Notes: generated by a model from the letters alone, not told the origin. A DNA stretch of 64,000 nucleotides from Methanohalophilus mahii DSM 5219 (GCF_000025865.1 NC_014002.1:1116001-1180000), one strand, 5' to 3'; shown: positions 26,872 to 36,094, numbered from the stretch's first letter. A program made the numbers and translations.

Positions 26872-28008
26872 AAGGCAATTCTCAATCCTTTCAAGTGCCT
26901 CTCTTATCCTTTCCTGTGAAATAGCATATGAAAGCCTCACGAAATTGTTACCACTTGAACCGAAAGCTGAACCCGGGGTAGCGGCAACGTGGGCATCAGA
27001 AAGCAATTTCTCAGCAATCTCTTCACCATTCCCATATTCGCTTACATCCGCAAATGCATAGAATGCACCCGTGGGACGGTTACAATGTATACCTATATCA
27101 TTCAATCCATCTACAAGGATATCCCGGCGTTGCCTGAATTCAGCTACCATGTCCTCAACAGGTTGCTGGTCGCCTTCCAGTGCCTCAATGGCACCATATT
27201 GAGCAAACGTTGTAGCACTGCTGACAGAATGTGACTGGATTTTCTGGAAATCATGAAGGAAAGTTTCATTTGCAGCTAAATATCCTAACCTCCAGCCTGT
27301 CATCGCATAGGATTTGGAAAAGCCATTTACAGTAATAGTACGGTCCTGCATCCCTTCCATGGCACCGATACTGTAATGTTTTTCATCATAAAGTATCTTT
27401 TCATATATCTCATCAGAGAGGACCAGAAGATCATGATCAATAGCAAGATCTGCTATTTCCTTTAATTTGTCCTTGCCAAAAACACCACCTGTAGGATTGC
27501 ACGGGGAATTGACAACTATCAGACGTGTTTTATCTGTGATGTGATCTCCAATATCATAAGGAAGAAAGCCATTTTCCGGGTCTGTAGGCACCCATTTAGG
27601 GTTTGCTCCTGCAAGTTTGATGCATGGTTCATAGGAAACCCAAGCAGGATCGAACAGTATAGCCTCATCACCATCATCAAGTACAGACATCATCACTTCG
27701 AATATTGCCTGCTTGGCTCCCGGTGTGACCATCACATTGGATGCATCCAGATTCAGATTGTTCTCTGTTTGTAGTTTCTTGGCTATAGCTTCGCGCAGCG
27801 GTTTGATGCCCGGAGAGGGAGAATAATGAGTTTCTCCGCTATAAAGCGCCTTGCATGCAGCATCACTGATGTGTTTTGGTGTATCAAAATCAGGTTCACC
27901 CAAACTAAAGCTGATTACATCAATGCCATCCTGCTTGAGCTGATTTGCTATATTGGCTATACGGATTGTCGGGGATTCAGCCACACGGGCCAGTCTTGAA
28001 GATGCCAT
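26866..28008 (-). CDS. Class I PLP-dependent aminotransferase (aspartate/alanine type)
   Basis: 380 residues of fold type I. The Schiff-base lysine is K232 in NGFSKSYAMTGWRLGY; N171 in NSPCNPTGG and D199 in LSDEIYE bind the cofactor; the C-terminal arginine is in NNFVRLSYA. The sequence resembles archaeal aspartate aminotransferases, but substrate choice cannot be settled by eye. It is followed by ribH and ribC upstream on the same strand with short gaps. Confidence 0.9.
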   Translation of the reverse strand: MASSRLARVAESPTIRIANIANQLKQDGIDVISFSLGEPDFDTPKHISDAACKALYSGETHYSPSPGIKPLREAIAKKLQTENNLNLDASNVMVTPGAKQAIFEVMMSVLDDGDEAILFDPAWVSYEPCIKLAGANPKWVPTDPENGFLPYDIGDHITDKTRLIVVNSPCNPTGGVFGKDKLKEIADLAIDHDLLVLSDEIYEKILYDEKHYSIGAMEGMQDRTITVNGFSKSYAMTGWRLGYLAANETFLHDFQKIQSHSVSSATTFAQYGAIEALEGDQQPVEDMVAEFRQRRDILVDGLNDIGIHCNRPTGAFYAFADVSEYGNGEEIAEKLLSDAHVAATPGSAFGSSGNNFVRLSYAISQERIREALERIENCLL

Positions 28009-28029
28009 TGATAGCCCCTATGAATTTAT

Positions 28030-28434
28030 TTAGAGACGCCTGATAAGTTTTACCGCAGCCTCTACAGCCCTCTTGGAATAATCGACCCTCTGGTGAGCCT
28101 CCATACGACTCATACCGGGACCTGCAATGCCAAGAGTAACGGGCTTGTTGTATTCCAGAGACAGGTCAGTAATCTTTCTTGAAGCATGCTGGACCACTAT
28201 GTCATCGTGACCCGTTGCACCTTCTATCACCGAACCAATGGTTACAACTGCATCGATATCATCCTTTTCACAAAGTTTCTTGATTGCAAGCGGCATATCG
28301 TAAACACCGGGCACAAGAATGGTATCTGTCACTTCTGCCCCCAGGAATTTCGCATGTTCTATACCAAGCAATTCCATCTGGTAGGTAAGATCCCTGTTAA
28401 ACTCCGCTACCACAAATCCCAGTCTGATTGTCAT
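28030..28434 (-). CDS. ribH: 6,7-dimethyl-8-ribityllumazine synthase
   Basis: 134 residues. The ribityl-binding FNRDLT (about 11-16), [12 protein letters not shown] and the phosphate loop with catalytic histidine in GATGHDDIV (about 76-84) define lumazine synthase, the penultimate step of riboflavin synthesis. The start was set at ATG 28434, nine bases after GGAG; TTG 28449 is less likely. Its neighbour ribC catalyses the next step. Confidence 0.92.
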   Translation of the reverse strand: MTIRLGFVVAEFNRDLTYQMELLGIEHAKFLGAEVTDTILVPGVYDMPLAIKKLCEKDDIDAVVTIGSVIEGATGHDDIVVQHASRKITDLSLEYNKPVTLGIAGPGMSRMEAHQRVDYSKRAVEAAVKLIRRL

Positions 28435-28497
28435 TATATTGTTCTCCAATGCAGATTTTGCTTCCTAATCATACTTATAAATTATAAAATCAATTTC

Positions 28498-28968
<471 letters not shown>

Positions 28969-30114
28969 TCATTTATCTAATACTTCAATTGCAGCTTCTG
29001 TTGCAGGACCCAGTTCTGAAACCACTCCACTCTTTTTGAACACTATCTCGACCTGCTGGAGAGTACTGAGAATATCCCTGTAACTTACATTGGCCATACT
29101 TCCAATACGGAAAATCTTGCCCTTAAGATGGGCCTGTCCGCCTGCAATTGTAATTCCGGCTTTCATCATTTCCTTTTTAAGGGTCTCACTATCCATACCC
29201 TCTGGGGCCTTCATTGCTGAAACAGTATTGGAATAAGCACTGTATTCATCGAGTTGTGGGAACATTTCGATACCCATTGCATCCATCGCTGCACGCACAG
29301 CAGCTGCACCAGTACAGTGTCTCTTTATCCTGGCATCCATTCCCTCTTCTTCAACTATATGAAGGGACTCCTGCAAGGCATAGAAAAGGGGAATAGCCGG
29401 TGTGTAAGGAGTTTGTGTTTTTTCCTTGTCAGCACTCTTTTTGCAGGCTTTGAGATCAAGATAATAGGGAAGGTTTTCTTTTTCCATTGCGTCAAATGCA
29501 GCTTCACTTACAGAAAGCATGGAAAGACCTGGTGGTGCACCAATACATTTCTGGGAACCAACCACTGCTACATCAACCCCCCAATCATCAACAAATACAT
29601 TATCTCCACCCAGTGAAGTCACACCGTCCATTATAAACAGGGCTCCATATTTCTTCGCAAGTTTGCCGACCTGTTCTGCAGGATTCAGGATACCTGTGGA
29701 GGTTTCGTTGTGAACCATGGTAACGGCCTTTGCTCCTTCCTTTAGTTGTGCTTCAATCAGATCCAGGTCCACTGAATTACCCCATTCAAACTCCAGGGGA
29801 ACAACAGAACCGTATCTTGAAGCAAGGTCTTTGAAACGCTCCCCGAATTTACCATTCTCAATGGAGATTATCCTGTCATTTTTGTCTGCGATACAACCTA
29901 CAGCAGCTTCCATAGAAGCGGTGCCTGAGCCGCTTAACACAAAAATGTCATTTTCTGTCTTGAAAACGTCAGCAAGGATTCGACGACAGTCATCATATAT
30001 TTCAGAAAATTGTGCTCCACGATGATTGATCATCGGCTTGGCCATTGCCCTGAGAACCCTGGGGGGTACTGGCACCGGGCCTGGCATCATTAATAGATTA
30101 TCTTCAAGGTCCAT
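28969..30114 (-). CDS. Alanine-glyoxylate/serine-pyruvate-type aminotransferase
   Basis: 381 residues, PLP fold type I class V. The cofactor lysine is K189 in GSQKCIGAPPGL; SGSGTASMEA (61-70) binds phosphate; D163 in IMDGVTSLGG stacks near the ring. The amino-acid pair cannot be predicted. It starts the run leading into ribC and ribH, so it may belong to the same operon. ATG 30114 lies 16 bases after a ribosome-like AGAGGAAAG. Confidence 0.9.
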   Translation of the reverse strand: MDLEDNLLMMPGPVPVPPRVLRAMAKPMINHRGAQFSEIYDDCRRILADVFKTENDIFVLSGSGTASMEAAVGCIADKNDRIISIENGKFGERFKDLASRYGSVVPLEFEWGNSVDLDLIEAQLKEGAKAVTMVHNETSTGILNPAEQVGKLAKKYGALFIMDGVTSLGGDNVFVDDWGVDVAVVGSQKCIGAPPGLSMLSVSEAAFDAMEKENLPYYLDLKACKKSADKEKTQTPYTPAIPLFYALQESLHIVEEEGMDARIKRHCTGAAAVRAAMDAMGIEMFPQLDEYSAYSNTVSAMKAPEGMDSETLKKEMMKAGITIAGGQAHLKGKIFRIGSMANVSYRDILSTLQQVEIVFKKSGVVSELGPATEAAIEVLDK

Positions 30115-30198
30115 AGACTTTCCTCTAATAGCTTTTTAACTAATCCACACCTAATGTAGCGCTAATATTTAACTGTAGTTAAACAGTCAGAATTAAGA

Positions 30199-30756
30199 TT
30201 AACCGTGTAGCAACTTTATTATATCGTGCTTGGTGATAAACCCGATAGCAACTCCTTTTTCAAGCACCAGGACTGCAGGATAGCGTTCCAGCAGTGTAGA
30301 TACAATACCAATATCAGCTTCAGGGGAAACTGCAGGGAAAGATTCACCCATCATATCCCCCACTTTCATTTTGGATATCATGGCGGTTTTGTTCTCAGCC
30401 ATTGACCTGACAAACATGTCCTCTGAAATACTGCCTACAGGCACACCATTATCGATCACAGGAACCTGAGAATAACCATGCTCCTGCATGATACTGACTG
30501 CATGGTCCACCGATTCATCAGAAGATACAAAAACCACAAGTGTATGCATGATGTCCCTGACACATATTTTTTCTTTTTCGGATTGGTCAAAAGCAGCAAA
30601 TATTTTTCTCAAGGTAGATAACCTTGGATCAACATCACCCGCCTCTATTCTTGCTATAAGGGGCTGACTGACACCGGCTCTTTTTGCCAGGCCGCTTTGT
30701 GTAAGTCCTAGCTCTATCCTCTGCTGCTTTATGGATTGGGCAGTTGGCAGTATCAT
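30199..30756 (-). CDS. XRE-type HTH regulator with two CBS domains
   Basis: 185 residues. A Cro/C1 helix-turn-helix occupies 1-55 (RIELGLTQSGLAKRAGVSQP), followed by two CBS motifs from about 62 to 185 (VRDIMHTL, YSQVPVID, VGDMMGES and GFITKHDIIKLL). CBS pairs bind adenosyl compounds, so this is likely a transcription regulator that senses energy charge or S-adenosylmethionine. Such HTH-CBS proteins are common in methanogens. Its target is unknown; the gene stands alone. Confidence 0.88.
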   Translation of the reverse strand: MILPTAQSIKQQRIELGLTQSGLAKRAGVSQPLIARIEAGDVDPRLSTLRKIFAAFDQSEKEKICVRDIMHTLVVFVSSDESVDHAVSIMQEHGYSQVPVIDNGVPVGSISEDMFVRSMAENKTAMISKMKVGDMMGESFPAVSPEADIGIVSTLLERYPAVLVLEKGVAIGFITKHDIIKLLHG

Positions 30757-30800
30757 TTAGTAATATTAATGTGAATTTTATTATTTAAGCAATTGCTTAT

Positions 30801-31757
30801 TTATTGCATATAGAAAAAGAAAAGGCCGCCTATATAGGCAATATAGGTGGCTAAGATAACAGCCCCTTCCCAGCGTGCAAGTTTGCGGCCTGTTAAACCA
30901 AAAACAACAATCATACCCATTATCAATAACATCGCCGGAAAATCGTAATATAAAGATTGCTCCTCTATCGGAAGATCACTGATAAGGGAAGAAACTCCCA
31001 GAATTAAAGCTATATCCATTGTGTTGGCTCCAAGTATGTTGCCAACTGCTAGATCATTATGGCCTTTTTTAGTAGCTGAAAGAGCAGTAACTAATTCAGG
31101 AAGTGATGTGCCAAATGCTATAAGGGTCAATCCGATAACCATCTCAGGAACACCAAGCCACATAGCAATATCAGTACCGGAATCAATCAGGATGCGACTG
31201 CCACCCACCACAAGAGCAGCACCCAGGACAAAAAAGGCCACATCTTTTGAAATAGAACCGGATACTTCTTCAAGGTCTTCATAAACTTCTTCATTCATCC
31301 CAAAGATCACAGATTGTCGTCTGTAATTGTAATACATAAAAGCGACAAAAACTACCAGTAAAAGCATACCATCAACAGGTGTGAGTACGCCATCAATGGA
31401 TGTTACAAGCAGCAACAAAGCCGATACAACCATAAATGCACCCCTTTTCAAAAAAGAGGAATCCTCTACAGGAATCGAGCGTAAGACTATTACGCCTCCG
31501 AGGATCAGGCCGGCGTTGCATATGGCAGAGCCCACAGCATTACCCACAGTCAACCCGGTCTGACCTAAATAAGCAGCATATACAGAAACTGTAAATTCGG
31601 GAGCTGTGGTTGCAAAACTTACAATTGTAGCCCCGATTAACATCTTGGGAATACCACTTTTTTGGGATATTGAGACTGCAGACTCAGTAAACCAATCAGC
31701 ACCTTTTGTAATAAGAATCAGACCTACTATAAAAAGAGGTAAAGTATATTGTTGCAT
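30801..31757 (-). CDS. Calcium/sodium antiporter (CaCA family)
   Basis: 318 residues, ten to eleven membrane segments in two inverted halves. Each half carries the alpha-repeat motif: TIVSFATTAPEFTVS (about 44-58) and TLIAFGTSLPELVTA (about 215-229), with the acidic residues that bind calcium. GNAVGSAICNAGLILG and GNILGANTMDIALILG follow each. The protein resembles YrbG-type exchangers. It expels calcium using the sodium gradient. Confidence 0.92.
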   Translation of the reverse strand: MQQYTLPLFIVGLILITKGADWFTESAVSISQKSGIPKMLIGATIVSFATTAPEFTVSVYAAYLGQTGLTVGNAVGSAICNAGLILGGVIVLRSIPVEDSSFLKRGAFMVVSALLLLVTSIDGVLTPVDGMLLLVVFVAFMYYNYRRQSVIFGMNEEVYEDLEEVSGSISKDVAFFVLGAALVVGGSRILIDSGTDIAMWLGVPEMVIGLTLIAFGTSLPELVTALSATKKGHNDLAVGNILGANTMDIALILGVSSLISDLPIEEQSLYYDFPAMLLIMGMIVVFGLTGRKLARWEGAVILATYIAYIGGLFFFYMQ

Positions 31758-31816
31758 TTTTGGGACCAGCGCAATATAGTTGATACAGAATATAAAATTT
31801 AACCTGTTAAAATATT

Positions 31817-32254
31817 TCAGTCATCGGAAGTGATGACAAGTACCGGCCCTATATCAGCAGCAATCAACCATCGTGTGAGACTTCCAAAGGGATCGCTACG
31901 CAATGATTCTGTCCCCATTACAGTAAGATCGATCTTGTTTTCCTGTGCAATTTTGATAATTTCACGACCCGGATTCCTACTCTCAACAACCTGTGTATGG
32001 ATAGCTATGCCTTGTATTTCAGCTTGCTTTGCCGCATACTCCAGATTGGCTTCTATACTTTTAATAAACAGATTGGCAAGTTTTTCATGAAACTCATCCG
32101 GAAATGATTTCAAGTTGCCTGGCTCTTCCACATAAATTATAATAATGCGCCCATTCTCCACAGATGCAATATGCAATGCGTTATCAATTACTTTTTTGGA
32201 AAGTTTCGTTTCATCAATTGGAACCAGAATGTTACGATAAGTTATGTCTTTCAT
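31817..32254 (-). CDS. Universal stress protein family (UspA)
   Basis: 145 residues from ATG 32254, which follows GGTGGT; the frame is open to 32284. The fold is recognisable from YRNILVPIDETKLS at the start and VMGTESLRSDPFGSLTRWLI near the end. The ATP-binding consensus G-2X-G-9X-G(S/T) is only loosely kept. It follows the VIT1-like gene by 16 bases on the same strand, so the two are likely co-transcribed. Confidence 0.86.
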   Translation of the reverse strand: MKDITYRNILVPIDETKLSKKVIDNALHIASVENGRIIIIYVEEPGNLKSFPDEFHEKLANLFIKSIEANLEYAAKQAEIQGIAIHTQVVESRNPGREIIKIAQENKIDLTVMGTESLRSDPFGSLTRWLIAADIGPVLVITSDD

Positions 32255-32270
32255 TTTACCACCATCCATC

Positions 32271-32795
32271 TCATGTAAGTCCAAAAGCAGTTACAACAAT
32301 AACAACAAGTATTCCAAGCCCAACCATCCTGACAGAATGTAGTATCAGGTTTTGCCGGGCTATTTTGCCGGAAAACATACCAAGAGCAGCCAAAACGATT
32401 ATACTTAATCCAACTGAAACTTCCAGTGCATAGTTTTCCAGAAATACAAACGGCAATATAGGCACAAGAGAACCAATCAGACTGGAACCGCCATGAGCCA
32501 GAGTGTCATACAATATATTATTGCGCGTTTCTTTTTCAAGACTTGTAGATCCAAGATTGCGTAAAAGAGGTTTTTCAAGGTCAGCAAGATGGCCATACTC
32601 TACCGCACTTTCTGCAAGGTAAGATCCAAGCCCATTGGTCATTGCAAGAGCAACCGCGCCACCTAAAGCAGCATTTATTATGAGATCAGGGTTAGAAGAG
32701 ACATTCGAAGCACCAATGACAACACCAAGTACTGCCAGTACTCCATCGATACTGCCAAGGATAATATATCTACTCTGATCGGGTTTTGGTTTCAT
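32271..32795 (-). CDS. VIT1/CCC1 family transporter
   Basis: 174 residues with about four to five membrane helices. The first helix begins GSIDGVLAVLGVVIGASN, the hallmark of VIT1/CCC1 proteins, with the metal-coordinating aspartate in it. A cytoplasmic charged region follows around 62-95. The family exports iron or manganese. A stress protein gene follows immediately. Confidence 0.85.
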   Translation of the reverse strand: MKPKPDQSRYIILGSIDGVLAVLGVVIGASNVSSNPDLIINAALGGAVALAMTNGLGSYLAESAVEYGHLADLEKPLLRNLGSTSLEKETRNNILYDTLAHGGSSLIGSLVPILPFVFLENYALEVSVGLSIIVLAALGMFSGKIARQNLILHSVRMVGLGILVVIVVTAFGLT

Positions 32796-32890
32796 TTAAG
32801 ACACTCAACAGTTTATGAGTATGTATCAAGACATAGATATATGATTACAAAAAATATAACAATTTTGCATACAGGATTCGATTTATTCTG

Positions 32891-33313
32891 TCATCCCAAC
32901 AAAGAACAAGAATCAGAAAATTCCAAAGAGCCGGAAGAGGATCTATATTCAGACAAAGCATCTTCTATCATAGTGCGCAGCTGTGAGTCATCAAAAGGTT
33001 TCATTATAGTCCCCACTGGTTTTAGTTCATGGACACGCTGCAAAATGGCCTTGTCAGATATACCGGTTAGGAAAATAAATTGGGTAGTCAACTTCTGTTT
33101 GATTACTTTGGCAGCTTCAATTCCGTCCATATTGCCTTTGAGAATAATATCCATCAAAATCAAATCCGGTTTCAAATGTGATGCCATATTTATAGCCGTT
33201 TGTCCGTCTGCCACAATTGCGCAAACAGTATACCCCATCTCCTCCAGTTTGAGTTTTATGCCCATTGCAACGATCATTTCATCCTCAACTACCAATATGC
33301 CCCCGGATTTCAT
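32891..33313 (-). CDS. Response regulator, receiver domain only
   Basis: 140 residues. Receiver domain with acidic pair ED in VVEDEMI (about 8-14), phosphorylation site D55 in LILMDIILKG, the threonine in FLTGIS and the lysine in MKPFDD. No DNA-binding output domain, as usual for archaeal receivers, which act by protein contact. The kinase is not adjacent. It closely resembles the receiver at 48233-48628. Confidence 0.9.
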   Translation of the reverse strand: MKSGGILVVEDEMIVAMGIKLKLEEMGYTVCAIVADGQTAINMASHLKPDLILMDIILKGNMDGIEAAKVIKQKLTTQFIFLTGISDKAILQRVHELKPVGTIMKPFDDSQLRTMIEDALSEYRSSSGSLEFSDSCSLLG

Positions 33314-33402
33314 GATTACTTCCTCTATTTACTAAATGCATTAAAAATTGTACAAAGTATATTTTTAGATGAGCTTTTCTTTTTGTTGCAATCAAATAAA
33401 AA

Positions 33403-33425
33403 AAGTACCGGCAAACCCGGCACTT
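33403..33425 (-). terminator. Terminator after the superoxide-reductase-like gene
   Basis: Minus strand reads AAGTGCCGG, GTTTG loop region, CCGGTACTT and then a T-rich run. The stem has nine pairs with one G-U. It lies 20 bases past the stop at 33445. Confidence 0.7.
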
Positions 33426-33444
33426 CAATTCCACATATAGATAA

Positions 33445-33915
33445 TTAAGCTTTCCAGCTGCATTTTTTGCCAGGCTTTTGTTTTGAGGACATAACTTCCA
33501 CTTCCATGGAAGATTCCCAGAGACCGTGGACATTGCAGCTTTCAATTGCTTTAAAGTCTGTAATTACAGAAGTTAGACCACAATCGCCGCAAACATTTAC
33601 ACCCCGGATGTGGCATACTTGAAACTCTGTGGCACCTATTAATTCCTCCTGAGGAGTTACATTAAAGGTTGCTTCTGCCTTTTCTGCCGATGGTCCCAGA
33701 TCCATCCTGCCTATCTTCTGATCTGCAAGATAGAGGTCTATCCATTCGATGTAGTGGTCTTCTTCCATTACATGCGGTTCAATTCCAACAGAAACCTTGA
33801 CCTCATATGTACCCCCTGCTGTCATCATTGAAGGACCTTCAATAACCGGTATATGTTTCTTTTCAGTCTCCGTTGGATTATCCTTGTCTTTTAGACGGTT
33901 GATATTATCAGTCAT
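33445..33915 (-). CDS. Class II superoxide reductase-like (SORL) protein with cysteine insertion
   Basis: 156 residues. All five ligands of a His4-Cys iron site are visible: H21 (KKHIPVIE), H48, H54 (EDHYIEW), C127 and H130 (SCNVHGLW). The family reduces superoxide to hydrogen peroxide without making oxygen. Unusual here is a segment before the final ligands with three more cysteines (VCHIRGVNVCGDCG, about 100-113), which could bind another metal or form a redox pair. It is next to the mtm operon but separated by a hairpin terminator, so it probably has its own promoter. Confidence 0.85.
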   Translation of the reverse strand: MTDNINRLKDKDNPTETEKKHIPVIEGPSMMTAGGTYEVKVSVGIEPHVMEEDHYIEWIDLYLADQKIGRMDLGPSAEKAEATFNVTPQEELIGATEFQVCHIRGVNVCGDCGLTSVITDFKAIESCNVHGLWESSMEVEVMSSKQKPGKKCSWKA

Positions 33916-33949
33916 CGCATCACCTACTTATATAATTTAAAATAATAAA

Positions 33950-33968
33950 TTGCCAGCAATGCTGGCAA
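33950..33968 (-). terminator. Terminator at the end of the mtm operon 1
   Basis: TTGCCAGC (33950-33957) pairs perfectly with GCTGGCAA (33961-33968) over a 3-base loop, right after the stop of the 83-residue gene. On the minus strand it is followed by TTTATTATTTTAAA. Confidence 0.75.
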
Positions 33969-33970
33969 CT

Positions 33971-34222
33971 TCAGAACCTGTAATTCTTAACCGAGTGGTA
34001 AAGTACCACTATAAAGAACAAAAGAATTACAGCAACCAGGCTGAAATAAGACACCGGGTCCCAGATGAATTTCATGCCTCCCGACTCTCCCCAGCCTACA
34101 AGGACGGTACCCTGCAGGATAACGGGTAGTACAACACAGATACCTGCCACAATGAAAATAAATAAAATGTCAAATATCTGCAGGAAAGCACTTCTTTCTT
34201 TTCCCCTGCTAGTAACTGCCAT
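33971..34222 (-). CDS. 83-residue two-helix membrane protein
   Basis: Two hydrophobic segments at about 15-37 and 58-77 with a short tryptophan-containing loop. GAGGA sits just before ATG 34222. It is the last gene of the mtmP run, 12 bases after the 98-residue membrane protein gene. Not recognised. Co-transcription with a methylamine permease suggests a role in transport or in the membrane environment of that permease. Confidence 0.65.
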   Translation of the reverse strand: MAVTSRGKERSAFLQIFDILFIFIVAGICVVLPVILQGTVLVGWGESGGMKFIWDPVSYFSLVAVILLFFIVVLYHSVKNYRF

Positions 34223-34234
34223 ATTTAATCCTCC

Positions 34235-34528
34235 TCAGTCATAATATCTGAATGTATACATGTGTTCCTTTATAGAACTATACACCCTTAGACATGCAGC
34301 GGTTCCGACACCCAGTACCAGTAGCAAGAACAGTACATAAACCGGGAATATACTCGAAAGTTCGGGTGTACTGTCCCATACCGTGGTAATTATGGTGTAG
34401 AAGATGAATGATTCTGAAAAGAACAATACACCCATCAACGCTACCACAACAAGGGCATCCTGTCGTAGTTTGCTCATATATCGTGCAGTGTCAACATTTG
34501 CTTCTGTTTGTTTATCGTCCAAAATCAT
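34235..34528 (-). CDS. 98-residue two-helix membrane protein
   Basis: Two hydrophobic segments (about 29-52 and 63-84) after a polar N-terminus. AAGGAGGTGATGATTTTG around the start makes TTG 34522 (MDDKQTEANVD) the best spaced start, with ATG 34528 overlapping the ribosome site. It lies 4-14 bases after the mtmP stop. Not recognised; probably part of the same transcription unit as the permease. Confidence 0.62.
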   Translation of the reverse strand: MILDDKQTEANVDTARYMSKLRQDALVVVALMGVLFFSESFIFYTIITTVWDSTPELSSIFPVYVLFLLLVLGVGTAACLRVYSSIKEHMYTFRYYD

Positions 34529-34535
34529 CACCTCC

Positions 34536-35921
34536 TTATGTCCTCACTGGTTCGGGCCAGCCCATCTCTTCGCCCCAGTCATGAGTGGATTCCAGGCTGC
34601 GGTATCTCCAGTTGAAATAGAAATACGCAATTGCATAGAACAACAGGCCAAATATCAGGTTATACCTGTATCCCCACTGTAGGGTTGACATGATCACAAT
34701 TGCCAGGAATATTGTGAAATATGCAATCCAGGGTTGCAACGGACCAACGAATGGACGCACTTTGTTGCTGTGCTGCGGGAACATCTTCCTGAAACGAATC
34801 AGGGAAAATGGAATCATCACATAGCATACAAGTCCGGATGTTATCGAAAATGTGATAACCTGATCCAGGAAACCACTGAATGCAAACGCAATCGCAATCG
34901 GCATGGTGAAAATAACAGCCCTGTAAGGTGTTCTATATTTCGGATGTACAGCAGAGAACCATGGTGTAAGGAATTGATCTTTTGAAAGGGCATACCATGA
35001 TCTGGATGAGTCACAAATAGTACCGTTGGCACTTGCAAGGCATGTAAAGAGAGTACCTATTGCAAGGAGTACTACAAGCAATTGCACACCACTGTTCGTG
35101 GCTGCCTCATATAGTGGATATACGGATACACCAAGTTGCTCGGTTGGTATAAGTCCAGAACATACATACAGAGTCATACCGGCTGCAAGCAAAAGAGTGA
35201 TCATCCCTGCCTGCTGGCCCAGAGGTACTGCTCTGGAAGGATGTTTGCATTCTTCTGCACTCATAGCCGCTCCTTCTATACCCAGATAGAACCAGGGACC
35301 AAATTGCAGTGCAGCAAAGATACCTATAAATCCGTTTGGAATAGCACCGGATATTAAGTTACCCGGATCCCAGATACCTCCAAAACCTGTTACACTCATG
35401 GCAAAGAACACAAGTATTGCCGCAAATGCAGTAAAGGTCAGTGCAAAGTTAAGATTAAGCGCTGCCACAACACCCCTGTAATTTACAAATGTCAGGAAAG
35501 TGATCACTAAAAGCGTGACCGGGAATACCTCTATCTCCGGGAATACTGATTCTGCTATTGATGCCACAACAATGGCATCTGCGGCTTCCAGAGCGATGTA
35601 TTCCATATAAACAGCAAGTCCAACCAGTGCCGCTGCACCGGGACCTACGAATAAACGTGCCCAGTCATAAGGCCCACCTGCACTTTTGGTAGATGCACCT
35701 AGTTCACTTGCACACAGAGAAACCATCAAATACATTGTACCGGCAACAAGTAATGCCAAAAGGGAACCAAGTATACCACCTTTGGCAACAGTAAAGTTCC
35801 ATCCCATATATTCACCCACCAGCACAATCCCGACACCAAGTGCCCATACATGGTATGGTCTTAGTGTCTTGACAAGGCCGGTGGATTCTTCCAAGGGATC
35901 TTTAGTAATTTCATCTGTCAT
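34536..35921 (-). CDS. mtmP: APC-family permease next to mtmCB, probable methylamine permease
   Basis: 461 residues with twelve membrane helices. APC fold signatures are GWNFTVAKGGILGSLLALLV near 40-60, GGPYDWARLFVGPGAAA near 82-98 and EAADAIVVAS. A permease of this family follows the monomethylamine methyltransferase genes in Methanosarcina and is called MtmP, so import of monomethylamine is likely here. It follows mtmB1 and a 31-residue gene in the same direction and is followed by two more small membrane protein genes. Confidence 0.88.
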   Translation of the reverse strand: MTDEITKDPLEESTGLVKTLRPYHVWALGVGIVLVGEYMGWNFTVAKGGILGSLLALLVAGTMYLMVSLCASELGASTKSAGGPYDWARLFVGPGAAALVGLAVYMEYIALEAADAIVVASIAESVFPEIEVFPVTLLVITFLTFVNYRGVVAALNLNFALTFTAFAAILVFFAMSVTGFGGIWDPGNLISGAIPNGFIGIFAALQFGPWFYLGIEGAAMSAEECKHPSRAVPLGQQAGMITLLLAAGMTLYVCSGLIPTEQLGVSVYPLYEAATNSGVQLLVVLLAIGTLFTCLASANGTICDSSRSWYALSKDQFLTPWFSAVHPKYRTPYRAVIFTMPIAIAFAFSGFLDQVITFSITSGLVCYVMIPFSLIRFRKMFPQHSNKVRPFVGPLQPWIAYFTIFLAIVIMSTLQWGYRYNLIFGLLFYAIAYFYFNWRYRSLESTHDWGEEMGWPEPVRT

Positions 35922-35935
35922 TCAATATTCCCCCA

Positions 35936-36031
35936 TTATTTTTTCGCTACCTTCATTGCATCAAGCAACATCCAGCCGATCATGGCGAAACATACCAGGT
36001 AAATGACGCCGTTAATTATAGTCCAGGTCAT
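35936..36031 (-). CDS. 31-residue membrane microprotein between mtmB1 and mtmP
   Basis: ATG 36031 is preceded by AGGAGGC at 6 bases, a strong ribosome site. The product is almost all one membrane helix (WTIINGVIYLVCFAMIGWML) with a basic tail KVAKK. The stop is 14 bases before the mtmP start. It resembles in concept the small accessory protein of the SSS symporter in this window, so a permease subunit is a good guess. It lies behind the hairpin that follows mtmB1. Confidence 0.7.
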   Translation of the reverse strand: MTWTIINGVIYLVCFAMIGWMLLDAMKVAKK

Positions 36032-36070
36032 TCGGATGCCTCCTATTTGTTTGTTATATCTCTACGAAAA

Positions 36071-36094
36071 AAAGAGCCATAAAAATGGCTCTTT
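36071..36094 (-). terminator. Strong hairpin directly after mtmB1
   Basis: AAAGAGCCAT (36071-36080) and ATGGCTCTTT (36085-36094) form a perfect 10-bp stem with a 4-base loop, followed on the minus strand by TTTTTTCG. Placed between mtmB1 and the microprotein/permease genes, it would let abundant mtmCB mRNA end here with partial read-through into the transport genes. Confidence 0.8.

Noticed and set aside
32891-33313. Receiver at 32.9 kb as part of the mtm operon 1
   Set aside because: It is beyond two terminators and separated from the mtm genes by the superoxide-reductase-like gene; no evidence for co-transcription.
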